Part shown: positions 38,406-49,270 of the stretch, piece by piece
How positions within the stretch are numbered: the first letter of the stretch is position 1
Layout of the letters: each line of letters begins with the position of its first letter
NCBI GenBank assembly: GCA_016801885.1
Contig: CM028901.1
Coordinates: 6,036,783-6,100,782, forward strand
Direction of reading: 5' to 3'
DNA length: 64,000 bases
Source: Toxotes chatareus
Lineage: Eukaryota; Chordata; Actinopteri; Toxotidae
Position numbers and translations under genes: made by a program
Notes under the pieces: generated by a model
Told to the model about the DNA's origin: nothing
Databases searched by the model: none
The model's input: only the letters and a program-made list of their open reading frames with translations

Positions 38406-40620
38406 AGTGTGTGTTTGTGTATAGGTGTGTCTACTTGCAATATCCACTGGCATCTTGTTGTAAAGTCAATGATGCTGTCACTTGTTGTACATTGCCCCTT
38501 TTCACACAGACAGACACACACAATCACACACTCATACAATCTGTCTCTGTCCCTACATACCCCAAAAGCAGCATTGCTCTTGAACAGGCAGCTGGTGATG
38601 AACAAATATTCTCTCTGTTGTAGAGTGTGTGGGTATAAATGCCTGTGCGTGTGTGTGTGTGTGTTTGCAAAATGGGAATCATTCGATTGTGTCGATGGCA
38701 GCCGTCTTCCCGCCCTCCGGCACTGTGGTTCCTGATTGGATATCTCGTTAGTCAATTACCTCATTAGTGGATGTCCCGTTGAGGGACCACGCTCCACTGA
38801 CAAAAAATAAATAAATCCGTCCTTCTTGTTTTGCTTGGATGCTGTTCTTCACAAGACTTCCTGAACAAAATGGGATCCCTGTATTCCACAGTTGCAGTTA
38901 AGCCGCCTGCTCGTTTACAGATGTGACCGCTTTGTGCCAGTCCCAGAAGGACTCAAGTCAAATAGTCAGAATACACATCTGGCAGGGTCTCGTCGCCACC
39001 CTGCTGTGAGGATGTTGCTGTCCTGCTGTTCTCAAGCATAGCTGCTCCATCTGGAGCGAGTTCCCTCCACATTAAACATGCTGGAATCATGGATCCTATC
39101 ACTGTGGGCATTAACACTTTAGGATTCAGCAGTACATGGAATCTGTGAGGCACCTTTCTGTTTCTTGACCATTTTTAACCACAGCTCACTTGTCTGTTTG
39201 GTGGGTGGATAAATAAAGAAGGAGAATAGTGAGATAGACGTCACTGCTGAACCTAAACATACACAATTTTTCATAAGGCGTATAAACTTGTCAGCAGACG
39301 GCAGTTTGTACGAGGAAACCCTGCGATGTTAACTGCTCTCTCGTTGCGTGTAATATTCTGGTATGAAAAGAAAACAAATAACCGGTAACTGACTACTGTT
39401 AACGAGAAATCTTTGTTGAATGGGTATTCAGCCTTCAGCAGTCAGAGAACAGCGTCTGACCCCCCGCACCCTGAGCACCTTTTGGGCACTGAAAACTGAC
39501 AATCCCACAATCACGCCCACTTCACACAGCATTTATCCATGTGTGTAGGTGAAGGTGAGAGAGAAGATTGTCAGGACTTGAGCTTTTCTCTCATTCCCTT
39601 TTTTTCGTTCATCACTCAGCTACCTCTTCCAGTTTACCTATATACTACAAGTTAGTGCAAGTCTGTGAATGCTTTTAATGATGGACAGTGTGCACATCTC
39701 ACCTCTTTATCGAGCAAACATGGGTTTTTACTCAAAGTTCAATCGTTTGAACGCACATTAATTGTGAATTAGCAGTTCGTAATCATAGAATCTAACTAAA
39801 AAATGATTTGAAATAAACTGCACCTGACAGTGAAAAAGATATATATAAATACTTTAATGCTGCGAGTGCTAGCTTTTTCAAAAAGAAGGTGTTGTTTGAA
39901 TTGAAAATACTGCCATTGCAGCTGTCATTACATGAAAACAGACGGACAGTGCGGCTCTTTCTTGTAGGTTACTAATGAATTCCCTTTAAGCTTTGTCTGC
40001 TGCACTGTGTGCTATTGCTTCAGGAGAATTCAGAGTCACGAAAAACACAATACAAAAAACACAATCTGTGCAAAGGGCTTGTTAAAACACTTGTCATGTT
40101 CCATTATGCCATCTGCAATTACAACAATAATGTTCATATATGGAAAAGAAATTGCACTTTGATTTAAGTTCTTGTCAGCTTCTGGCTTCTAGATCCAAAG
40201 AGACGGGGCGTGCCTTTTCAAATCATAGGAAACAGACTGACTGCTTAGATTAGAACAGTTGCACAGTAATGGATACAAATAAATAGACCTTTGCCGATAT
40301 AACGATCAGATATGTAACCTCATTTGAACCGGTGGCACCACTCTGCAGGGGAAAAGGGAAAAATAAGGACAAGTTGACAGGTTCGGTTTTGTCAGCGAGT
40401 TGCTTTGAACAAGACGCTGTTGCCTCTACGAAATACCAGATGCTCTGGATAAGGCTTAATATACAGTAAGAAAAAGTAAAGTATGTAACGTGAACCTTAG
40501 TTTCCTGGGTTTCTAGGACATGCTTGAATACATTACATCTGCCTGTTCAGTATGTCTACTTTTTGGGGCGGCTGCAAAGAACCATTGAGGAAGTGGAAAG
40601 TGGATTACTCATGCAAATCT

Positions 40621-41150
40621 CTGCAGCCCGACCAGCTTGGCCGTCTCATTCCTTCATTTTCTCTCTCCCTGTGCACCCCTCCTCTCTCTATCTCTCTCTC
40701 ACTCATACATTTCAATTTTTATTTTTTAGGCATTCCCCTTCTCTCTCCTCCTCCCCTCCTTTCACTCCCTATCTACAATTCTCTAACCTGCCTGTTTTAC
40801 ATCTTGTACCTCCCATTTTTCCTTTCGCCCTCTATTTTCTCTCTCACCTCAGTCATTTTCTGTCTTTTATCCAATTCTCTCTCCCTTATCTGTTTCTCTT
40901 TCTCTGTCTTTCCCTTACTTTCTTTTCCCTTCCTACTCTCTCCTCTTGTTATATTACCTTCTTTTTTCTCTTTGCGTCCTCCCCTCTCTCTCGGGTCCCG
41001 TCACTTCTCTTATCCTATATTCTTCTCTTCTGCTTCTCTCCTCACCACACCTCTGTATATTTCCATCTACTTTCCTCTCCCTCGATCCTCTCCTCTGTAG
41101 CTCCTGCTCTTCCCTCTTGTTCTTTCGCTTCCTGTCTCTCTCTCAGGACA
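40621..41150 (+). repeat. Long pyrimidine-rich tract, about 530 bp
   Basis: This half-kilobase is overwhelmingly C and T on the plus strand, with CTCTCTC, TCTTTTC and CCTCCCC words rather than one clean repeat unit. The long open frames it produces (209 and 182 residues of Ser, Leu, Pro and Phe) are a by-product of low complexity. Such strand-biased tracts can adopt triplex (H-DNA) structures. Confidence 0.85.
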
Positions 41151-44148
41151 TGAACCTCACACATGGCTTATTGATTTCTGAAAGCAACCCGCAGATGTAC
41201 AGCCAATGTATTGCCCACAAATCTGCACACAGAGGATCTGAGACACACATGCGGTTAGGTACATGCACACAGACAGTATGTACAGTATGCATGCACACGC
41301 CCAAAGACAGAAGTCGTGCAATGAATATTTAGCCGATGCCAGAATGATTAACACACCAGGTTTGTGATGGGGAGAAAGAGGGGGAGAGAGAAAGGAGGAG
41401 GGAGAGAGCATGTGCCTGTAGATGGCAGAAGAGTGCTTCAAGGGAACGTGTGGGAGTAGATTTCACACACACAGGCACATGCACACACACACAGACACAC
41501 ACACACACACTCAGACACACATTCAGGCACACAGACACACTCACCCACATATATTCTCATTAACCCTCAACACAGACGCATTTAAATAGCTACACCTGTG
41601 AGGATGTTCCTTCTCCTTACAGAAATTCCCTGAACTGATTTCAGACAAACACACGACCGCCCGCACACACACAAACACGCAACCACGCTGTAGATTACAC
41701 TGAAGCTGCGCTCACACTGAGAATGAATGGTCAGAAAATCAGAAGCACTGTCGCTAATTTAATACTTTGATTATGATATGGGAATGAAATTGACCGGTAA
41801 CACGACTGGTTTCCCAGATGAGAGGTTTGCATATTTCCCCTGCGGCTGCTTTGTGACGAGTCACATTTTGAAAGCCCCTGACATTTAACTTAATTCATAT
41901 TTCTATCAAACGTGATATTGAATATAGTGATTTTTTTTTTCCCTTTTGGTAATTTAAATTTTTGTATTTGGCTGGCATAATGTATTGGCTTTTGTGGTGA
42001 CAATATTTAGTTTTTTCAGTTATTTAATTATTTGATAAATTAATATGTCCTTTGTGCAGTTAGTTGGTTGTGTGGGCTTATCTTAGCTTTGAATTAACTT
42101 TATTAGATCTAATAACATTTGATTAGCAGATAAAGATAAACCTCATATTGAGATACTATAAAAATGAAAGACAAACAAATGAAACAATTTAATGACAAAA
42201 TTTTAACAAATAAAGAAAAGACAAATTTAACACATTTGTCAGTGTGTTGTCATAAAGAGTAGTGTAACTACTGTTTCATTTTCAGTTATCAGTCGTTGTC
42301 CTTCAAACTCACTCTTTAAACAGCTAGGTTGGATTATCCAAAGAATATGCCCACTAGCTCTCAGCTCTCTTAACACAGATGGCCTCAGGATCAAGGACTC
42401 AACTTCATCTTGAGTCTGAACACGACCCATTCATAACCTTGGAGGAAAACCACATGCCATGCAGCAGGAAACGGATGGTCGGAGATGGGCTCTGATGCGA
42501 TGGCTTCCTCTGAGGGTAAATAAAAGATAGATCTACAGTGGGGTGATTCATTTGAATGGGAAAGTGGTTTGGAGACTTTCGGACCCCGCTGCATTTTTAA
42601 AAGAAAATACCTGACCGCTTCATTCAGTATTTAAAATCAGCCTTGAATATCTCAGAATCAAACCTACACATCAAGTTCTGCAATTTACTGTGCAAGCATG
42701 AGCATTTTCTGACTCTTCTTACTCAAGCTGTGATACATTTGGTTATACTCTGACAATGAACACAACTTTTTTGCTCTTTTGAGAAAGAAATCCACAACTG
42801 TTAAACTCCACTTCCCTTAAACCATGACAATGCCAGCTGGCAAACTCTGTTTGATATGAGCATGTATATTTCCCAGGCTGTTTGGGGGAGTCTGTATTTT
42901 GTGTGTTTCTACGGCCTTTTTAGTGCACAGCAGCACTTTGGATTTTTGTTGTGAATTGACCTGGCGGCTAGCTGATACTTTTGTTTTCTTTTTAAAATGA
43001 AAATCTATACACAAATTAATTCTTTGCCTCAGTATTTTTGAGAACATAAAAGAAGTGATTGAGATGGACTGATTTAGAATTTTTTTTTGCCAATTACAGA
43101 GATTTTATCATTGTTCAGTAGAACTGAGATATGTGATAAAATTTTGAGTTGGAGGAGACAGCATGTGTTCTTCTTCATTCTTCTTCATTGCTTTCCTTCT
43201 GTTAGCTTCTGAGCTGCAAATCAGTGTGGGCTGTGTTGTTTCCTTAACGTGTTGTATAAGAAATTATTACAAATAGAAGTAGGAAAATGTACAAACCAAG
43301 AAATTTCTAAGATGACTGGGTTGCCAGATGCGACATTTAGCCAGCATATATGAACTGGTTTAACGGCTAGTATTGTTATAAACATTCTAATTAGTGATTT
43401 AAATAATAGATTTCAATGTATGTTGTTATTTGAAATGCCATATAAATGATTAATGTGGTCATTATTCTTTGCTGATGGTTGTGTGTTTTACACATTTTCT
43501 CCACTTCACCATGTTGACATCAGAGCAAAACCAGTGGCAAGTAACAATCAGCATATGGGTGAATTGTATTGTTACTCAACATACACAGGTATTGACTGAA
43601 AAAATCAATTACATGCCATCAAGTACTCCACAATGTCACTTCACTGGACCAATGGATATGCTAAAGTGTCTGCGTCTATCATTGCACACCAAATCCCAAA
43701 CTCTTCCTTGTATTGATTTCATTTCAGAAGACAAGTGGAGCAATGAGCAATGACTGCCAAGCCAGTATTGGTTGGTCCATGTGACATTAGACGTAGCTCA
43801 TTACATCATGTTAAAAGGCAGTATACTCCTAATATGATTTTTCTATTACTTAGAGTTTTGCTTCAAAATAGATTTCTTGGTTTTAGGTTCCTTGTATATC
43901 TTTGTTTTGATCAAATTTGGACTTTAGATAAAGTTTTGGCAAGCGCCCATATCCTCAGTGCCAGTGGACGCCCCTGCATTTTGTTCTTTTCACACAACTG
44001 TAACAGCAAACAGCACACACAGTATCCGCTACTTAGCCCGATGTTTAAAATAAGCCGTCATCCAACCCCCCCATAAAAAAAAACAACAACAACCTAGTTT
44101 TAACAGAAAGTCCATGTTAGGCGATTATTTCCGACCTAAAGCACGTGA

Positions 44149-44250
44149 ATGGAAGCGGGAGCTTACGAGGAGCACTTGAAGGCAGCATCTCTGTACCGGC
44201 GGGGAGAAGGAAGAGACGCACCAGCCGCTACACCGGGAGAAAAGACCTGA
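44149..44250 (+). other. Upstream ORF, 33 codons, in the putative leader
   Basis: An ATG at 44149, beginning just after the CACGTG E-box, opens a 33-codon frame (MEAGAYEEHLKAASLYRRGE...) that ends at TGA 44248-44250. It has G at +4 but T at -3, so the context is mediocre. The composition is mixed and not simple repeat. If transcription starts upstream of it, it would be read before the main start and could lower initiation there. It may also be chance. Confidence 0.3.
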
Positions 44251-44392
44251 GTATACCGAGCAGAGGGGATGATACATGTCTCCTCTGGTTTCTGACAACA
44301 AGAGGGATTTTCATATTACCTTTTCCTCGTTGGACTTCTAGAGACAACTCAAGGAGGACTGTCTTAACATAAGCTCTGGTTTGGCTTGTTTG

Positions 44393-44492
44393 GTAAGGAA
44401 ATGGAAAGGGATGACTTGTGGTGATGCTTGTGTGAAAAGAAGTCAAGTGAATGAGAGAATGATGAAAGAGTGATAAATTTCTCTTCTTTCAG
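44393..44492 (+). other. Possible 100-bp leader intron (5'UTR)
   Basis: A donor-like TTTG|GTAAGG at 44393 and an acceptor-like TTCTCTTCTTTCAG|G ending at 44492 frame exactly 100 bases, a normal size for small teleost introns. Adenine-rich candidates for a branch point (around AGTGATAAAT, 44469-44478) lie shortly before the pyrimidine tract. Removing it would leave the coding exon unchanged. This is a motif-level suggestion only. Confidence 0.3.
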
Positions 44493-45026
44493 GAGAGGTA
44501 AAGATGCAACGTTTTCCTCGCCGTTGTTTGTGAGAACAGGAGAAGAGGAGGAGGAAAAGAAAAGGAGGAAAAAGAAGAGAAAGGTTTGACAGACGCACGA
44601 GTCCGGAGACGAAGGAGAGGAGGGCTATCCTGCAAGAAAAGAAATCTAAAACCCGTTCTTTTTTCCTTTTTTTTTTTTTTGAAATAGAAGGGGGACAGAA
44701 ACAGAGCAGAGGGGATTTTGAAGAGACACTCGAGAAACGGAGGAGAGACCCATACTGTACAAAACGGCACGGAAAGAGAGGCATACAAGGAGGGAAGAAG
44801 CCCGTATAGAAAGAGGGATATTTCAGAATGAAGAAGGGATGCAGCCCGGAGGAAGTGTGGATTTGAAGCTCTCGCTCCCTCTCCATCACTCTTTTGCAAG
44901 GGAACGGGACGGAATAGAGAGATATTGACGACAAGCATCACTAAAACCCAGCGGAGAGTGGATTTAAAGACAGAGAGACAACCTGTGAGCCCGTCCCTTC
45001 TCCCTCCTCTGCTTTTCTCTCTTTGG

Positions 45027-45079
45027 ATGTTGACTGAATTCATTTTTCGGATATGAGGGATTTATCTAGTCTATGTTAG
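45027..45079 (+). other. Two overlapping short uORFs just before the CT tract
   Basis: ATG at 45027 opens a nine-codon frame ending at TGA 45054-45056. The next ATG at 45053 overlaps that stop (ATGA) and opens an eight-codon frame ending at TAG 45077-45079. Both lie within 200 bases of the main ATG and would be inside the leader under the model used here. Such uORFs commonly reduce initiation downstream; whether these do is unknown. Confidence 0.4.
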
Positions 45080-45106
45080 AAGGAGGAGGCAAAGAAAACG
45101 CACGCG

Positions 45107-45109
45107 TCT

Positions 45110-45147
<38 letters not shown>

Positions 45148-45192
45148 CCCTCTCTCCCTCTCACTCTCTCCCCCCCTCTCTCTCTCTCCCTC
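45107..45192 (+). repeat. CT-rich microsatellite in the 5' leader
   Basis: Nearly pure (CT)n with runs of C lies immediately upstream of the first coding exon. It is a mirror-like polypyrimidine tract of about 86 bases, ending roughly 20 bases before the start codon. GA/CT tracts next to vertebrate promoters can bind GAGA-type or CTC-binding factors or form triplex DNA; that role is inference. Confidence 0.9.
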
Positions 45193-45214
45193 CGTTTTCT
45201 GGATGTGAAGCAGC

Positions 45215-45464
45215 ATGCGGCCCGGTGAGAGCTTAGAGGGCTCGCGCTCGGCTCGCGGAAGATGTATTGATGCTAATAATATTACTAATAGCGGTCCGGA
45301 ACGCTGTCTCGCTCACCCCTCGTCGGCAAAGAGGAGGATGAAGAGGGGGACGACGAAGAGGAGGATGAGAGGGATGAACGAGAGGATGACGGACGGAGGG
45401 ATGACGGTGATGCGCTGTTTTCTGTGGAGTCTCGTTCTCTGCTCGCTCTCCTCGCGCGCGCAAG
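45215..45464 (+). CDS. First coding exon of an unidentified secreted or membrane protein
   Basis: The exon has 83 full codons plus one base. An in-frame TGA lies at 45206-45208, nine bases before the ATG, so the frame cannot extend further upstream. Residues 1-62 are hydrophilic and rich in Arg and Lys, with extra Met codons at 42, 51, 54 and 58. Residues 63 or 66 onward (MRCFLWSLVLCSLSSRAQ from 66) form a short hydrophobic core with small residues before a likely signal-peptidase site. The exon ends at a consensus donor, CAAG|GTAAGG (intron starts 45465), leaving a phase-1 junction. Phase 1 after a signal peptide is typical of extracellular genes built from Ig, CUB, EGF or similar modules. 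Translation may really start at Met63 (45401) or Met66 (45410), both with G at -3, which would give an ordinary signal peptide. I do not recognise the gene. That the protein enters the secretory pathway is inference from the hydrophobic segment. Confidence 0.65.
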
Positions 45465-45972
45465 GTAAGGGGATGCGACACGCGCACACATTCACAAGCG
45501 CACTCACACGCAGTGACATGAACGCCCTCACTCACGCGCGCACAGTCACAGTTTGGGGTAAGACTTGGTGCTGATTTTTGGGGTTGGTTTTTTTTTGTCC
45601 CACTGCAGTCATAAGAAATATGCTGCTTCTTTTTCCGTGCATGTGTGTGGGGAAAGATGTGCGTGCGTGTGCGCGCGCGTGTTAGGGTGTCTGCGTGCGC
45701 GTGAGGGTGTCTGTGAGGTGTCTGTTCATGTGTGTGAGTTAGAGGGGAGGTGTGCGTGTGGGCGCGCGGGGTGCGTGCGTACATGCGTGAATGTTTGGTG
45801 TGTTGCGGAGGAAAGCGGAGAAACAGAAATTGGCTTACAGGGAGGATGAAGAGAAAGAAGGAGAGAGGGATCGAACCGGCAACAGCCTCTTTCCCTCTTT
45901 CCTCATTTTCTGCTTGCTTCAGTTTGCTCTCCCTCTCCCTCTCCCCCCCCCCAATCCTTCTCTTCAATACAG

Positions 45973-46031
45973 CCATTGAGCTGGTAGCCAATAAATATTC
46001 TTGCGGTAGCTCTTGGGCTGTGGCAGCGAAC
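45973..46031 (+). other. Weak candidate internal exon
   Basis: A strong polypyrimidine tract (TCCCTCTCCC, C run, CTTCTCTTCAATACAG) ends at 45972. It is followed by 59 bases that stay open in phase 1, the phase left by the upstream exon, and then by a possible donor GCGAAC|GTGAGC. The peptide would begin AIELVANKYSCGSSW. Against it, the donor is imperfect, the exon is tiny and flanked by simple repeats, and the peptide is not a recognised domain. Confidence 0.2.
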
Positions 46032-46065
46032 GTGAGCTGCTTATACCAAAGTGTGTGCGGGAGTG

Positions 46066-46072
<7 letters not shown>

Positions 46073-46096
<24 letters not shown>

Positions 46097-46098
46097 GG
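46073..46098. repeat. (TG)n microsatellite
   Basis: About 13 TG units in the putative intron. Confidence 0.9.
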
Positions 46099-46493
46099 GT
46101 TCGTGCATGAGTTGTTTTTAGTGATGAGGCCCAGCGTTACACAGCATCTTATCCCCAAATTTCTACTCTAATGCCCATTTATTCATTTTCTGCTGTATTT
46201 CACTCAAAATATGTTATATAATGGTGGTGTCTCCCCCTTTCTCTCTCTCTAACACACACTTTCTGTCCTTGTGCCCCACCACCCTCTCTCTCTCTCTCTC
46301 TCTCCCCTCCCTCCCCTCTCTCCCTTTCCCCCTCTTTCCTTTCTTCAGTGAAATAAAATGTTAAAATATTCACAGTATAGCACACTTTCTCCTGCTTTCT
46401 TTGTGTGTCTGTATCCTAGTCTTCCTTCTTTCCATTTTTAGTTTCTCTTTCTGATCCTGTTCAGAAATGCTGTATGAACGCACATTTGAGTGA

Positions 46494-46525
<32 letters not shown>

Positions 46526-46542
46526 GCACACACACACACACA
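46494..46542. repeat. (AC)n microsatellite with GCAC interruptions
   Basis: AC dinucleotides broken by CGCACGCA near 46521-46528. A GA tract follows at 46760-46781. Confidence 0.95.
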
Positions 46543-48835
46543 GTTATATACACTCATGCAAACACACCCATTGCTGCGTCAGGTGGTATGGAAACCAACT
46601 GACCATTCATCACCGTTTCTTGAGAAGAGAAAGATGAAAGGAGGATGGAGTAGAGAAGGAAAGAGATGCATAAGGATGAAGAGAGAGAGAGAGGAGAAGA
46701 GGGCACAGATTGGGAAAGGAAATGGGCTTGTGAGGAGGCAAGGTGGGAGGAGAGGAGGGAGAGAGAGAGAGAGAGAGAGAGTTTATTGACAAATGGTGTG
46801 AGAAGTATCACAATGGAAAGAGACAAGCAGAACAGGGTTTCAAACTAAACATATGCTAAAGTCTGTGAGATTCTGATAAGATCCAGCCTGGTTGATTTTG
46901 TCAGAAAACCTCCAAACAATGTGGGCTGAGTTTTGGTGAGCAGAAAACGGGGAGACTGAAATTGAAAATTATATGAGAAGGAAACCTTAAAAATTCAGCT
47001 TCTGTGGAAGCTATTAGAACCATTTGTCATTGTCATTGTAAAGTCTGCATGATCCTCCAGTGTAAGGAGATCGTGTGTAGGCTGACTGAGCAGAAGTACT
47101 ATGGATTTCTACAGTGATTAAACAAATCGACACTGGGAACGTCTAGACACTTGGCTTTGCACCATCACAGACTGCAGGATTATAGTTTCACTCTTTTACT
47201 AGCCTGTTTTGAAAGTTTTTTTTTTTTTTTTTTTAATATGGTTCAGCTTGATGGATAGATGAGAGATTGTGATTTGTAGGGTGTCGACCGAACACAAAGA
47301 CGAGAAAGGTGGGTTTTCCTCAGGCACAAAAGATCTAATTTTAAACCCTTTGGGGGACCAGATCCTGACACTGATCTCCTCACGGCTTGTCTAGCCTGTG
47401 AGAAATCTCATGTATCCTATATTTTTAAACTCCTCATGGGAGAAATGTGGCTTATTCAAAGCTAGCTGAGGAATAATTTTAGTTAAGTGTAAATTCCAAT
47501 TAAGACTAATAAAATGTCAAATGTAGATATAGGAGTTGGCCAAGCAAGCAAACAAACTCCTTTTTTTTTTTTTTTAAAGAGTAGAGGCTGAACAAAAAGG
47601 TAAATAAATATGTAATTAAACATCCTCTTGATCCATGCTGACATTTGGGGACCAAGGCTTTTGAAAAAAAAAAAAAAAAAAAGACTGGAAAATTAAAACC
47701 AGCCACCAGCCAAATGCTGTTACATTTTGGCTGTGACTGGTAAATTAGTCTACTCTACTTGCCATTGGCAGGTAACCAATCATTGTACGGACCTGCAGTT
47801 CTATTCTAAAAAAACCAATCTAGAGGGTGAAGTAATGAAATATGTGTTAATGGATTCACACCCCGCCATAGCCAGTGGACAAAAACATTAATTTCTCAAC
47901 TTGCTTAACACATTTGACATAACGATACAGTGCTGTTTCCAAAGTAGTAACATCTTTTGTCGTGATATGGGGTTTTTAATTGAGGAGTCTGTTCCACAAA
48001 GTCTTTGTGCAGTAAAATGAGGACAAGGGGGCATTGTTGGAGAGGGCTGATGAAAGGTTTTAACACTCCGGCTTTCCTTGGATGCTGGCTGTGTATCTGA
48101 CAGGTTATTATAAAAGTGTTTTTAGTAAATTTGTGAATGCCTCATGAGAATGTAATTTAAAAAGCAGAAATGGAGCAAATGAAGTTTCTAAGTCAGATAC
48201 TGAATAACTGCTGTACTTGTCCTCTGCTCTTCCTCTCACCCCTGATCCTCTCTTTTCTGTTTCATCTGTTCTCCCCCTCTCCTCCCTGCTGCTCCCATCA
48301 GCTTAACTCTACCTCTCCTCTCTTCCCGTCTCCTATTCCATGCTCCCCTGTTCTCCTCTCCTCCGCTCAGCACTTCTTCTTCTTCTTCTTCTGCTCTCAT
48401 CTCTGCTCTCGGCTCGCTTCCTTTCGTCTGTCAGATTTGTCCTGTGGCTCCCGAGGCTTAATTTACTCACCAAACATACTAAATCACACATGTGTATACA
48501 TGCGCACAAGATAGAAAAAAAAAATTCCCACACACATTTTTCTCCATCCCGCAGACCCTGAATGTATTCTGGGTTACATTCAATCTGTCAGAATCAAAAC
48601 CAGAGCTGCCTCCAACCTCACAACCTGCACCTTTACATGTGTTTGAGCATCTTTTCAGCACCATCTCTAAGATTATCCTTATCACAGATTTTTTTGCTGA
48701 CAGTATGGATTTCATCAGCACTCAATCAAAGGACTTGCACCGATCAATCATCTAGCACTAATTATCAATTAGACAGCCAGGTAATCCATTTCTGGCCATC
48801 GGTGAGCTGAGAAATTGTAACTGGTTCTTCTGAAG

Positions 48836-49270
48836 GCTAGTCTCCAGCAAGTGACCGAGCAATTAACCCAGAAGGCTAAAAATAGCTAATTTAATTCATA
48901 TTGACGAGCCATGGAAATGTAGTGCTTTGTTCTTGCAACATAGCTAAATTGAAATTTATCAGTCATCCCCTGGTAGCATCTAGTAATTTAATGCTGGTCA
49001 TCAGTGTTAAATTGGACAGTCTGTCAGGTGCAGGGAAACAGTCCTCTAACCAGGTTTTATAACCCATCACTGGATATCAGAGATTGATTGGTGCACTCTA
49101 CAACTCTGATGCTGATTATAAGTCACTGATTGATGTTGTCCATAAACATGCCACCGCTAATCATTTACCTGTATTAGTTACTGGTTGAGTATTTTGGTAA
49201 TCATTCTCTCTTGGCAGTTATTGATTGATATCCTACGTACAATTAATAGAATGACTAATTGGTGAGCTCG
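48836..49270. promoter_or_regulatory. Candidate conserved enhancer, AT-rich block in intron 1
   Basis: The block is free of simple repeats and dense in homeodomain-type words (CTAATTTAATTCATATTG, AGTAATTTAATG, CAATTAATAG, GACTAATTGG), together with a MEF2-like CTAAAAATAG at 48877-48886. This is the composition often seen in vertebrate developmental enhancers. No conservation can be shown from one genome. Confidence 0.25.

Larger units (their letters stand above)
37797..44099. other. Upstream non-coding DNA
   Basis: No supported exon. Besides the tracts listed it holds AC-rich stretches (41460-41560, 41660-41690). A fragment near 40448-40460 (GCTCTGGATAAGG) recalls the 'gctctggataagagcgtctg' motif of fish repeats but is too short to call. 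An open frame on the minus strand at 38953-39153 has no known domain. Confidence 0.5.
44100..45214 (+). promoter_or_regulatory. Probable promoter-proximal region and long 5' leader
   Basis: This stretch lies directly upstream of the first coding exon. It differs from the surrounding AT-rich DNA in being purine-rich (many GAGGAGG, GGAGAAGG and AAGAGG runs) and in carrying more CpG. A palindromic E-box CACGTG lies at 44142-44147. It contains several upstream ATGs, a possible 100-bp leader intron (44393-44492) and a long CT tract just before the start codon. I see no convincing TATA box. The transcription start cannot be placed from sequence alone, so the boundary at 44100 is only where the composition changes. 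Confidence 0.45.

Noticed and set aside
38953..39153. Minus-strand 66-codon frame ending in ETLPDVYSDYLT
   Set aside because: It has non-repetitive composition but no recognised domain and no clear acceptor; a transposon or pseudogene fragment is possible but unproven.
40390..40470. GCTCTGGATAAGG motif resembling a common fish repeat
   Set aside because: Only one short motif matches; the rest of the block does not follow the consensus.
40524..41153. Plus-strand open frames of 209 and 182 codons
   Set aside because: They are Ser/Leu/Pro/Phe low complexity, caused by the pyrimidine tract which lacks stop codons.
44145..44372. Plus-strand 75-codon frame in the leader
   Set aside because: Its first codon is GTG, not ATG, and vertebrate initiation there is unlikely; the nearby ATG at 44149 is in another frame and is listed as a uORF.
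45233..46108. Long minus-strand open frame of 291 codons opposite the first exon
   Set aside because: It is made of TH, SP, RA and similar low-complexity runs from AC/TG microsatellites and CpG-rich leader sequence, with no domain. The plus-strand exon with its donor explains the region better.
48435..48510. Acceptor-like CTGTCAG followed by a peptide LSCGSRGLIYSPN resembling the start of a CUB domain, in the phase left by exon 1
   Set aside because: The frame hits a stop after about 25 codons, continues into CACACATG simple sequence, has no donor, and lacks the remaining CUB features.
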